A DNA stretch of 64,000 nt from Minisyncoccota bacterium (GTDB lineage Bacteria; Verrucomicrobiota; Verrucomicrobiia; Methylacidiphilales; Verrucolacustridaceae): NCBI GenBank assembly GCA_030054195.1, contig JASGCJ010000001.1:92159-156158 (forward strand). Direction: 5' to 3'. Of the stretch, positions 35,701-43,690 are shown piece after piece. The notes beneath the pieces are model-generated. The model saw only the letters and a list, made by a program, of their open reading frames with translations. It did no database searches and had not been told where the DNA came from. How positions within the stretch are numbered: position 1 is the stretch's first letter; each line of letters opens with the position of its first letter. Position numbers and translations under genes: made by a program.

Positions 35701-36907
35701 TCTTATTGACCACAAACGGCTGGGGAATGGAGGTCCGCTCGTTGCCCGATGCGTCGCGGGCGATCGCGGTGACGCCTCTGCCGCCCCACGGTCGGACTGC
35801 GTAAACCGACATGGCCCCACCTTTATTGACGGTTCCTAGCTTAAAGGCGCCATCATATACATCCGCGGACGTCCAATCCGGAAACACCGCCGAATTCACC
35901 GAGACCCTGAACTCGATCATCTGGGAGGCGGAGAAAAGCGGACCGCCCACGGGCGTTACCGTTACCGCGGGGTTGTAGGTGGCGAATCCCCGGTAGAGGT
36001 TGGCCACATCCGCATCCATCAGCCAGCAGGCGGTGGTTTTGTCGCCCGAATAAGTAGCATAAGGGTAAACCGATCCGGATAAACCACTGCTGACTGTCGG
36101 CTCGGTCGCTAGCCAGCCGTTGGACTGTGTTAGATCCAGCAGCGTCACCGGACCGGAGAGCGGCGTCGCCCCGGCAGGATAACGCGCCCGGATGGCATGA
36201 TCAAAAAAGGTAAAGAATACGCCGTCAACATTTCCCTCGGCGTGCCCGGTATTGTGCTCAACGGCAAGGGCGCAGAGCCCTCCACTGGGGCGGTTTGCCT
36301 TGAACTTGTCAATGATCCCCGTGCGGCCTTCTGGGAGATCAAATTGACCGCCTACGCCAATGGACGGTGTCTTCAGAGCAGCTGGAGACAGAGCGCCTGG
36401 AACATAATACGCTCCCTTGTTCATGATATAGGCAATCACTCGCTCTGGTATCTTGGTATTGATTCCATAGGCCATCTGACCGCCACCCGACCACCCAGCG
36501 AGAACAAAAGGCAGATGCGCGACTTCAGGATGCCCGCTGGCCGTTGCATACCAGGCGAGATCCGCTAGGAGCATCGGCACTTCCGCATTCACATCATTAA
36601 CTGATTGGCAAATGTATAGAGAAGTGCCCATCAAGGCAAAATCATGCGCACGTGCCAATGCCTGCCAGTCCGTCTCCTCGGTCCTTCCGCGCTGATCTCC
36701 ATTGGCGCCGTTACCGAGAACAATAACGCCTCTGATGACGGACACGTTCTTCGGAATCCACAAGCGGGTGTCATGGACATACCCGCGATAAGACGGCTTT
36801 AACGGCGCGTCATAATACGTCCCCTGGGCGCGGGCCAGCCCGCTCAATCCGATAAAAACCAGGGCGATCAGCCCGATCCTGAAATAGTAACAGAAAAATC
36901 TGTTCAT
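32759..36907 (-). CDS. Secreted alpha/beta-hydrolase fused to autotransporter-type beta-strand repeats
   Basis: 1382 residues. A signal peptide (FRIGLIALVFIGLSGLARAQ) precedes an alpha/beta-hydrolase-like domain (residues about 30-280) with the nucleophile elbow LAGWSGGGQMAYG. From about residue 400 there is a long passenger of PATR-type repeats (GTLTLTGSNTYTGATTVNAG and close variants), some near-identical at DNA level (33633-33693 and 33990-34050 differ at one base). There is no C-terminal beta-barrel or PEP-CTERM tail; the end (HTYRLQYSP...GFYRVTVNP) is a small beta domain seen on PVC exoproteins. The start has GGAG upstream. An esterase role on acyl groups is plausible. Last gene of the GH127 operon. 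Confidence 0.8.
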   Translation of the reverse strand: MNRFFCYYFRIGLIALVFIGLSGLARAQGTYYDAPLKPSYRGYVHDTRLWIPKNVSVIRGVIVLGNGANGDQRGRTEETDWQALARAHDFALMGTSLYICQSVNDVNAEVPMLLADLAWYATASGHPEVAHLPFVLAGWSGGGQMAYGINTKIPERVIAYIMNKGAYYVPGALSPAALKTPSIGVGGQFDLPEGRTGIIDKFKANRPSGGLCALAVEHNTGHAEGNVDGVFFTFFDHAIRARYPAGATPLSGPVTLLDLTQSNGWLATEPTVSSGLSGSVYPYATYSGDKTTACWLMDADVANLYRGFATYNPAVTVTPVGGPLFSASQMIEFRVSVNSAVFPDWTSADVYDGAFKLGTVNKGGAMSVYAVRPWGGRGVTAIARDASGNERTSIPQPFVVNKNSAFAWNNGSGDFLWNTTSTNWGGAVWSSGADAVFGATGVGMVTVSGTQTLPDSLMALIFDAAGYKLTGGTLALPANPGIAGFNVNADAEIASVISGSGGLNKTGAGTLTLTGSNTHSGITAVKAGSLKLGNGGNHGDTRVFPGATVAIAQNANGTTNALNGLLLWLGANLTMADGYTSTLNVGWASLSAQSGASPTLTFDVASTTQTSDRLAISGTASIDTNALPTIVANFLAAPSDSTKTYTLITAASGLGGAAKFNFATKNFIIGGNPYHTSLATSTDTAVILSFEAGATILPFYWQGSIDGSWKSQNSGTLDTNFTSEAAGTANRLELPSLGSNVFMTATSASNLTTTLDQAFAINGLTFVGTGSSNTAGSSIGAGAGGTLQINGGGITVNAGSGANTISAPVTLGAAQSWNNNSSNMLTVGTGIVNNGGYLLTVAGSGNTTISGAMSGNGSLTQSGSGTLTLSGSNTYTGATTVNAGTLAITGSAALAGGGTVNLVGGTLNLGGASITNPISFQGGNLAAGTVTLNSGNFDIQTGMQNYNASFTGSAGLIKSTAGTAVLSGYNTYTGATTINAGTLAITRWASFYANNLVPGTSVVNIKAGGTLDLGGVGTGNYAVTGNYPAIFPISLQGGTLQNGVVNYTGGNFDIQSGTETSTAVLTNHLWAPAGLIKSTAGTAVLSGYNTYTGTTMVTGGLIQLNVAENPGTSGPLGNPSTLANSIILQGGGLQFTANNTYDYTTSGRLQLADASAGTIDTNGQDVTFANALRVGTAKTGGLTKSGLGTLTLAGNNTYTGATTINAGTLQLDGSITGNLTVQAGGRLIGSGTIGGDLTVASGGVAEFSGGIFVVNGGITNNGLVILSNGARISGTSSSFVNNGTLDVITAGTFTPPPGFQNNGVVLDSSAVRVASVSRSGNNFTVRIESNTGHTYRLQYSPTLSGGSFENIGSPQTGTTGTILEFTHSSSADSGFYRVTVNP

Positions 36908-36957
36908 ACTATTCTCCGAATATTAAGTTTGTCTCATTGGGTTAAGAGATTCATTTC

Positions 36958-38814
36958 TCATAGTAAAGTGAACGGCGAGGCGGGCAGGCCTTCCTGGTTC
37001 GCGAGATTCACCTCAAGCTTTTCTTTCCCTTGGTCAGCTTCGGAGCCATAGCGTACCGCAATCGGTTTTTGAACACCCCCGGCCCTAAGCCGGAGCGCAG
37101 ACCCCTGGATGGTGGCCACGGCCTCGGTGAATTTCTTCCCGTCGCCGCTCAAGAAAAACCCGCGCAGCGGCCCGCCCCCCAGCGCCGTGAGGCTGCCGGT
37201 AGCGTGAGAGAATTCCAGCACGGCGGCATCCCCATCCACCGACCAGGATTTCACCTGCGGTCCGCTCCACTCCAGGTTCTTTTCGCCATAGATGTTGGCG
37301 CGGGCGGCGAGCGCCATGCGGTGCGCAATCGGTATTTTGCTGCGCGGGTGGATAGGATTATCTTTGGGGTCGAAGTCGCGCGGCAGGTCGATCGTGACCG
37401 CGAGATACATGTTCGGGTTGTTGGCGGCAATCCAGCGCTGGGCGTCACGGAAATCATGCCAGTCGGCCTCCTGAAAGCGGGTTAACTGTGCGAAAAAAAA
37501 GGGCAGCGACGGATTACCCCAAACCTGCCGCCAGCCCTCGACCATAGCGGGAAAGAGCCGCTTCTGTTCCGCCGCCCTTCCCGCGTTCGCCTCGCCTTGA
37601 TACCAGAGGAAGCCCTTGACTGCGAAGGGGGCGATGGTCTGGATCATGTGTAGGTAGAGATAGGAGGCGGTGTTACGTCGGTTCCATTCATTTTTATTGG
37701 GCTGATCGAGGTTCTGAGCTTTGAAGGCCTCCCAGTCGGGGAAGCCCAGTGCCAGCGTCCCAGGCGAGCACCAGGTCTCTGTAATCGTACCGCCAAAACT
37801 ACAGTTAATGATGCCGACAGGAATGCCTTCACTCTTCTGGATTTCCCGCCCGAAAAACCAGGCTACCGCGCTCATCTCCGCAGCCGAGTTGCGGTTCGAG
37901 GGTGCCCAGTTGCTACCCATCGGCGCAGCGGAGTTTTCGAGAAAGCGACTGACGGTGAAAAGTCGCAACGCCTCAGCATGGGGTTCCGCCAAGGCCGCTG
38001 GCCCGCCCTCCACGCAGGCGACCTGCATTTCCATGTTGGATTGCCCTGAAGCAAACCAGACATCACCAACGAGCACATCGTTGATTTCCCTTCGGAAACC
38101 ATCGGAAGCGCTGATCACGAGCTTGGCGGGAGTTGAAGATACATTCTGTGCATCGAGCAGAAGCTTCCATTTCCCCTCCTGAACGACGGTTTCGTAACTC
38201 TTGCCGGCGAGTTCGACCTTCACCTTGTCGTTGTCTCGGCCGAGGCCCCAGACCGGGATCGGGGTGTCGCGCTGCAAAACCATATGTTCGGAGAAGACAT
38301 CCGGCAGAATGGTATGGAAACGCGGGGAGCCGCTCACCGTGCATTCGCCGATGACAAAATCAACGTCCTCCTCGACCACGAGGCGGAAGTCGTGAGCGTT
38401 GGCGCGGTTGCGAAAGCCCGCGTCCGGGACTTGCCACTTCACCTCTTTCCAGCCGCCGCTCCCGCTGGTTTGAATTGCCTCGGTTTTCTTGAAGACCGCA
38501 CCGTCAGCGGGATCGTATTCCAAGTGGAGTTTCACTGCCGCCTGATCCAGGTAATGAATGACGACCTCGACGCTTTGCGCGTTGCCGTTTTTAAGCTCAG
38601 GCCGTAGCACGCCAAAATAGAAGTAGCGTGCCGCTTTCTGGTTTTTGTATCGCGCGCTCCGCCAGGTATTGCGGCCTTCGACCTGCCCGGCCGGGTTAAC
38701 GTTCGCATCCCAGGCGCGCAATGTCAGCTCAGTGGAAGGAGGGGCTTCAGGGCTGGCGCAGGCGGGAGCGAGCAGGATCGCCCCGATTAAGAACAGGACG
38801 GAAAAAATGCGCAT
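36958..38814 (-). CDS. Sialate O-acetylesterase-family protein (SGNH/SASA)
   Basis: 618 residues. Signal peptide: MRIFSVLFLIGAILLAPACA, with a possible lipobox Cys. An N-terminal beta-domain (residues about 20-130) is followed by the SGNH region: VWFASGQSNMEMQV carries the nucleophile Ser, INCSFGGTITETW block II, and WYQGEANAG block III with the conserved Asn. The C-terminal His region is in DNPIHPRSK. The start ATG overlaps the GH127 stop (TAATG), so translation is coupled. It removes O-acetyl groups from glycans in the periplasm or outside. Confidence 0.87.
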   Translation of the reverse strand: MRIFSVLFLIGAILLAPACASPEAPPSTELTLRAWDANVNPAGQVEGRNTWRSARYKNQKAARYFYFGVLRPELKNGNAQSVEVVIHYLDQAAVKLHLEYDPADGAVFKKTEAIQTSGSGGWKEVKWQVPDAGFRNRANAHDFRLVVEEDVDFVIGECTVSGSPRFHTILPDVFSEHMVLQRDTPIPVWGLGRDNDKVKVELAGKSYETVVQEGKWKLLLDAQNVSSTPAKLVISASDGFRREINDVLVGDVWFASGQSNMEMQVACVEGGPAALAEPHAEALRLFTVSRFLENSAAPMGSNWAPSNRNSAAEMSAVAWFFGREIQKSEGIPVGIINCSFGGTITETWCSPGTLALGFPDWEAFKAQNLDQPNKNEWNRRNTASYLYLHMIQTIAPFAVKGFLWYQGEANAGRAAEQKRLFPAMVEGWRQVWGNPSLPFFFAQLTRFQEADWHDFRDAQRWIAANNPNMYLAVTIDLPRDFDPKDNPIHPRSKIPIAHRMALAARANIYGEKNLEWSGPQVKSWSVDGDAAVLEFSHATGSLTALGGGPLRGFFLSGDGKKFTEAVATIQGSALRLRAGGVQKPIAVRYGSEADQGKEKLEVNLANQEGLPASPFTLL

Positions 38815-41783
38815 TATTTCGCGAACGCCTCCAATTCGGCGCACGACGAGAATGCTCCCAACGGGTTGATGCCACTGGCTGGCTGGCCGATCACCCGCAC
38901 GCCGATGGCTTTAACGGGTTTCGCCAATTTGCAGTTGAACTCCTGTCCCGGCGTCAGCCCTCCATTATCCGCAGCCGTGGTCTTGGGATAGTCGCTCAGC
39001 TCACCGACGGTTTCCCACGGCGCGTCTTTGGTAAGCTGAATCTGGACTCTTGGTTTGCCGGCGAGGGTATCAAACCATCCTCCATCAGGAAAATTCTTGC
39101 CGTGCGCAAAAACAATCCGGCTCACAGTCGCTGGCTTTGGCATGGTGACGGCATACCAGTCGTCGGGCTCGCGGGCGCTGGTTGGCTCGAAGGTCACGAC
39201 GAAGCTCGCCACGTTGTCGTCGATGATTGAACCCTCCGCATTCCCCTTGCGTGAACGGCTTTCGACACCTCCAGAAAGCAGATTGGTGTCCGTCTCGTTC
39301 GAGATTTCACCGGCCGCTCCGGGGGCGGCTTTGCGACCAAACGCCTGTAGCTCCGCGCAGGAAGAGAAGGCCCCCTGCGGATTTGACCCACTCGCCGGTT
39401 TGCCGATCACCCGCACCGCAATGGCTTGCACGGGTTTCTCCACTTTGCAGGTGAACTTTGGGTTACCCTCACCCAGGCCGCCGTTGTCTGTCGCGGTGGT
39501 CTTGGGATAGTCGCTCAGCTCACCGACGGTTTCCCAGGCGCGACCCTTTTTAGTCTGAACCTGCACTTTCGGTTTTCCAGCGCTGGTGTCGAACCATCCA
39601 CCGTCGTGTAAAGTCTCGCCGTGCATAAATACCACCTGCTCAATCGTAGCCGGTGCAGACATTTTGACTGCATACCAGTCCTCCTCAGGCTTAGAGCCGT
39701 CAAAAGTGACCACAAAGGTTTCCATGTCATCATTGATCGAACCCCCTACGTTCCCCTTCCGTGAACAGCTTTCGACACCTCCGAGCAGCAGATTGTTCCC
39801 GGAGCCCACCCCCTTCGGCAACCAGACCTTGAAATTATTGGTGCCGGGTTGTCCAAACGCACCAAGACCGCCCGCATCGGCATACGGTGCAAGCCGGATC
39901 TCCATCGGCGAACCCGTCTTGGCCGTTGCGGTGTCTTGGCGATGGATGGCATTCATATGGAATACCTGAGCGTGAGGCCAGCTGCTGAAGCCTTCCGGGG
40001 CCGGCTCCGGCTTGATCGCCAGCGCAGACAGCTCAGAATTGCCGATACCCACCGCGCTGATCGGCAAGCCTTCCGCTCCCAGCAAAAACTCATCGGCGGC
40101 CAACACCAATGGCCCGTACATCACGGCGATTTTCCCTTCGTTCAAATGGTCACCTACAATGACCCGCGGCTCCAACTTGTAATTCAGCTCCACCTTGTCG
40201 CCCTTGGCCCAGACTCGTTTGATTGCCGCATAGCCGTCACTACCCACCTTCGCCTCCACCGGTTTGCCGTTGAGCTTCACCGCCGATTCACGGCACCAGG
40301 CCGGGATACGCGCCTTGAGAACGAACGGTTCCTTTGATTCTGTATCCACCGTGATCACGATTTTGCTGTCGCTGGGATAAACCGTTTCGGTGGTCAGCAT
40401 GACCGGCGTGCCGTCACGCAAGGTCAATTTGGCGGTCCCGGGAGAGTAGAGATTGAGCACCACGCCATCGGCATCGACACTTTCGGCAAACGTCGGGATC
40501 AGGGCGACACCGCGCGGGCCGCTGGAGAGGCAGCAACACCCATCAAGAGTGCAGGTGTATGGTTTCTTGCCCTGCATCTGCACGTAATAGCCCCAAGCCG
40601 AGCCATCGGGCTTCTGGGCACCAAACAACTGATTGAGCACCACCCGTTCGAGCTGCTCGGCATACTTGGCCTCACCCGTCAGCCGCAGGAGCTGCGCATT
40701 GAACTGAAGCCACGTGGTGGTGACGCAGGTCTCACTGATACGAGCGAAGTTGGGCAGTTCAAAGTCACCGCGAAAGACCTCACAGACACTCGCTCCGCCG
40801 GTCAGGTAGAGCCGCTTGTCAACGATATCCTGCCAAGCGTTGCGGCAGGCTTCCAGCAGCTTGGGATCATCTCCAGTCGTCCGATACATTTCCAGAATGC
40901 CGTTGAGACAGGAGAGCATTTCGTAGGCCTTGCCGTTGCCGACCTCGTTCACCCCCTTGCCGGCGAGCAGTGTGGAAACAATCTTTGGCCCGTTCGGCTG
41001 TTCATAGGCCCTGAGCAGGTATTTTGCAAAATCTAGGTAGCGCTGCTCGCCCGTCAGTCGGTACATCAGCACCATCGGCTCCAGCACGCTGCCCGGCGCC
41101 ATGCCCTTGTGAAAGTTAGGTGAAACAATAATGTCCCGCTTGCCCGGCTCGTCGCCGAACGTATTGCAGAGCAGGTCCGCCATCTTCTTACAGACCGGCA
41201 TCGGCGCGAGGTTGCCGGTGTAGCGCATGTAGGTGAGCAGCCCGATGAGATTGTATTTGTGAGCCCAGACATCCCACTCCGTCCAACGATCCTTATCGAG
41301 ATATGTGCCGAGATAACCATCCTCAAGTTGGCACTTCATCAGTTCGGCGACGGTGGAATCGAGTTTCTCGCGCAGTGCCGGATCGCCGGTGTTGACCCAG
41401 GCCAGTGTGGCGGCATGCAGCCATTTGCCGATATGCTCTCCGTCCCACGTCTGGCGGCCCGGCCGTTTGCGGTAGCCTTCCAGCAGGCGGTCCGTGTCAA
41501 TCTTCACCAGCCGGTTTGCCTCGTTTTTCGCAATCCGTGATCCGATCATGCCAGAGGCGGAGAGTTGTACGCGGTCGGGAATCTGGAAATCCTGCACATC
41601 CCTCACGGCACACGGGATTTTATCCGGCACTGGCGTGATTGGATCAGCAGCCATAGCGTAGAATCCCGCAAGCGGCACCGCAATGAGGCCAAGGCCGGCA
41701 GAGAGGAGGGACCCTCCGAAATAGGCTTTCCGGACTTGGGTAGATTGTTTGGGAGAGATCATCTTAGGTTTGAGAAAGATCAT
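38814..41783 (-). CDS. GH127-type beta-L-arabinofuranosidase with two discoidin-like modules
   Basis: 989 residues. After an N-terminal hydrophobic leader, residues about 60-620 match GH127 (old DUF1680): DTDRLLEGYRKRPGRQTWDGEHIGKWLHA (in part), EDGYLGTY, ETCVTTTWLQFNAQLLRLTGE, and the Cys cluster TLDGCCCLSSGPRG containing the zinc ligands and Cys nucleophile. The C-terminus has two tandem copies of a module of about 145 residues (39795-39340 and 39290-38814). Landmarks are DWYAV, HDGGWFDTSAGKPKVQ, VGELSDYPKTTA and GAFSSCAELQAF. Start 41783, or ATG 41762. First gene of an operon with an operator 15 bp upstream. Confidence 0.87.
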   Translation of the reverse strand: MIFLKPKMISPKQSTQVRKAYFGGSLLSAGLGLIAVPLAGFYAMAADPITPVPDKIPCAVRDVQDFQIPDRVQLSASGMIGSRIAKNEANRLVKIDTDRLLEGYRKRPGRQTWDGEHIGKWLHAATLAWVNTGDPALREKLDSTVAELMKCQLEDGYLGTYLDKDRWTEWDVWAHKYNLIGLLTYMRYTGNLAPMPVCKKMADLLCNTFGDEPGKRDIIVSPNFHKGMAPGSVLEPMVLMYRLTGEQRYLDFAKYLLRAYEQPNGPKIVSTLLAGKGVNEVGNGKAYEMLSCLNGILEMYRTTGDDPKLLEACRNAWQDIVDKRLYLTGGASVCEVFRGDFELPNFARISETCVTTTWLQFNAQLLRLTGEAKYAEQLERVVLNQLFGAQKPDGSAWGYYVQMQGKKPYTCTLDGCCCLSSGPRGVALIPTFAESVDADGVVLNLYSPGTAKLTLRDGTPVMLTTETVYPSDSKIVITVDTESKEPFVLKARIPAWCRESAVKLNGKPVEAKVGSDGYAAIKRVWAKGDKVELNYKLEPRVIVGDHLNEGKIAVMYGPLVLAADEFLLGAEGLPISAVGIGNSELSALAIKPEPAPEGFSSWPHAQVFHMNAIHRQDTATAKTGSPMEIRLAPYADAGGLGAFGQPGTNNFKVWLPKGVGSGNNLLLGGVESCSRKGNVGGSINDDMETFVVTFDGSKPEEDWYAVKMSAPATIEQVVFMHGETLHDGGWFDTSAGKPKVQVQTKKGRAWETVGELSDYPKTTATDNGGLGEGNPKFTCKVEKPVQAIAVRVIGKPASGSNPQGAFSSCAELQAFGRKAAPGAAGEISNETDTNLLSGGVESRSRKGNAEGSIIDDNVASFVVTFEPTSAREPDDWYAVTMPKPATVSRIVFAHGKNFPDGGWFDTLAGKPRVQIQLTKDAPWETVGELSDYPKTTAADNGGLTPGQEFNCKLAKPVKAIGVRVIGQPASGINPLGAFSSCAELEAFAK

Positions 41784-41798
41784 CTTTGGTCATTATAA

Positions 41799-41812
41799 TG
41801 TGATTTATCACA
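41799..41812. promoter_or_regulatory. Operator TGTGATTTATCACA upstream of the GH127 gene
   Basis: TGTGAT...ATCACA palindrome, same family as 28973, 32201, 48492 and 54360. It lies 15 bp upstream of the GH127 operon. Confidence 0.65.
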
Positions 41813-42160
41813 TTTGTCAAAGAATTTTGGTCCTTTAACCTGAATTCTGCAGCTGAGAGAGGATAAATCTGCCGCCAGATTCCGATAGGGTTGCATTTGA
41901 TGAGGGCACAAAAAGAATTGTGCGCTACCCGCAGCCTGAAGAGCTTTTGGTATTTCCAAGCTTGAGGGACCGTGTGCTCAGGCATGAGCAACGATGGATT
42001 AACTCCTTATGGGGGGGCTCGTACCGTGCAGCCCATTGGCGGCTAGAAAAGGGTTCCCCAGCACCCGTACCGGTTTGATGCATTAACGGGATAGCCCCGA
42101 GCTGGCGTTGATGCTCACACTGCTGGTACCCGTTGCCGGCGGTGGATGCCGCGATGGCAC
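41813..42160. other. Non-coding gap between two operons
   Basis: About 350 bp. Short open frames on both strands have no family-like sequence. Nothing beyond the operator at its left edge was recognised. Confidence 0.4.
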
Positions 42161-43564
42161 TCATCGGGAGAGGATCTTGTTCGTCTCACCGCTTTCCCCG
42201 CTCTTGAGGCTGGAATTTATTTCCTCCTCCCATGTGCTGAATAGCGATCTGAATTCCTTAAGCTTCGCGGCCTCCAGCCTAGCCAGATTACGCTCCTCAC
42301 CGATGTCATTCTTCAAGTTGTAGAGCGCCTCATCGTATTTCTCCGAGAACTTGCCTGTGTCGAGACGCTCATAGGTGCGCAGGTATTTCCAGTCGCCTTT
42401 ACGGACGGCAGATTGCCGAATGAAGTATTCGTTCTTGGAAACATTCACCATGCGACGCCGCCAATAATCAGACCGCCCTGGCGAGAGTTGGGCGTTGCCG
42501 GTCAGAGCGGGCATGAGGTCAACGCCATCGAAGGGGGCGTTCGGTGGCAGTTGCGCGCCGCCCGCTGCTGCCATGGTGGCGGTGAGGTCCATGGCGATCA
42601 CCGGCCTCGAGAAGACCTTCCCGGCAGCCAGCACCCCGGGCCAGCGCAGAATGAGTGGAACACGAATGCCTCCCTCCAACAATTCCTGCTTCGCGCCCCG
42701 CAAGGGGAGATTCCGGCCGATCACCGGCTCGGCCCCGTTGTCGCTCGTCAAAATTACCAGGGTTTTCTCCGCAAGCCCCTGCTCCTGCAGAGCCTGGAGA
42801 ACGCGCCCAATTTCGCGATCAAGGCGCTCCACCATCTTGATATACGTCGGGCGATTCTCCGCCTTCTTTTTGTCCCGGGGCGGGTCGAAGGGAATATCCG
42901 GGTCCTGAATCGGATCGTGCGGTGCCTGAAAAGTCAGGTAGATGAAAAACGGTTTCGTCTTGTGACCTTTGATGAAACGGATCGCCTCGTCGGCGAAAAT
43001 CGTGTCCGACCACGTGCCGTTGCGGTCAAGAAGCGGCTTACCATCTTCGAACAGATCCAGCTCGCCATTGGCGACATGCTTGTGGGTGTAGTAGTCGTGG
43101 TTGATATGGATCCCAACCCATTTGTCGAAGCCGTAATCGTTGGCAGGGCGGCGGTGGGTATTGGCGACATTCCACTTCCCGAAACAGCCCGTGGTGTAGC
43201 CGGCCTGCTTGAGCATCTGGCCGATTGTGGGATGCTTTTTCGGGTCGAGGTCAATCGCCCCCTCGCCGAAGTAATCCTCGAAGGTCAACCCAAAGCGGTG
43301 CGGATAGCGTCCGGTCAGGATCGCGGTACGGGAAGGCGAACAGACCGGGAACGCCGCGTAGCCATCGGTGCAGCGCACGCCCTGTGTGGCGAGCTTGTCC
43401 ATGTTTGGCGTCTTGATGTCCGGAGCACCGTAGCAGCTCACGTCACCGTAGCCGAGGTCGTCGGCAAGAATGAAGACGATGTTGGGAGGAGCAGCATGAA
43501 GCATAGCCGGCAGCAAGAGCAGCAGGACGGCGCGGAGGAGGAATTTTGCTAGAGAATGGTTCAT
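42161..43564 (-). CDS. S1-family sulfatase
   Basis: 467 residues. Signal peptide: residues 1-24 (LRAVLLLLLPAMLHA). NIVFILADDLGYGD carries the metal-binding Asp pair (about 35-36). CSPSRTAILTGRYPHRFG is the Cys-type sulfatase signature in which Cys-75 becomes formylglycine. ILTSDNGAEP and RGAKQELLEGGIRVP are later S1 motifs. It removes sulfate esters from a polysaccharide or oligosaccharide in the periplasm. The maturing enzyme must be encoded elsewhere. An ATG at 43582 is an alternative start. Third gene of the 48358-42161 operon. Confidence 0.92.
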   Translation of the reverse strand: MNHSLAKFLLRAVLLLLLPAMLHAAPPNIVFILADDLGYGDVSCYGAPDIKTPNMDKLATQGVRCTDGYAAFPVCSPSRTAILTGRYPHRFGLTFEDYFGEGAIDLDPKKHPTIGQMLKQAGYTTGCFGKWNVANTHRRPANDYGFDKWVGIHINHDYYTHKHVANGELDLFEDGKPLLDRNGTWSDTIFADEAIRFIKGHKTKPFFIYLTFQAPHDPIQDPDIPFDPPRDKKKAENRPTYIKMVERLDREIGRVLQALQEQGLAEKTLVILTSDNGAEPVIGRNLPLRGAKQELLEGGIRVPLILRWPGVLAAGKVFSRPVIAMDLTATMAAAGGAQLPPNAPFDGVDLMPALTGNAQLSPGRSDYWRRRMVNVSKNEYFIRQSAVRKGDWKYLRTYERLDTGKFSEKYDEALYNLKNDIGEERNLARLEAAKLKEFRSLFSTWEEEINSSLKSGESGETNKILSR

Positions 43565-43584
43565 GCCTTCAACACGTTTCATGG

Positions 43585-43660
43585 AGACGTTGTCACCGCA
43601 TACCAATCCTGCTCCTGCTTGGTGCCATGGGACGGATGGGTGATTTTAGAACAGAAAAGA
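43585..43660 (-). pseudogene. Relic of the locus discoidin-like module
   Basis: On the minus strand, just upstream of the sulfatase, the translation HGTKQEQDWYAVTTS aligns with the DWYAV segment of the three intact modules (for example KPEEDWYAVKMS in the GH127 protein). Stops and frame breaks surround it, so it is a fragment of a lost domain. About 15-20 residues only. Confidence 0.4.
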
Positions 43661-43690
43661 CGCGGTGGAGTGTTTGTATCGCGCCATCGC

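Noticed and set aside
42161-43606. Sulfatase start at the first possible codon (43606)
   Set aside because: That extension translates the spacer and part of the discoidin relic; the signal peptide begins at the ATG at 43564.
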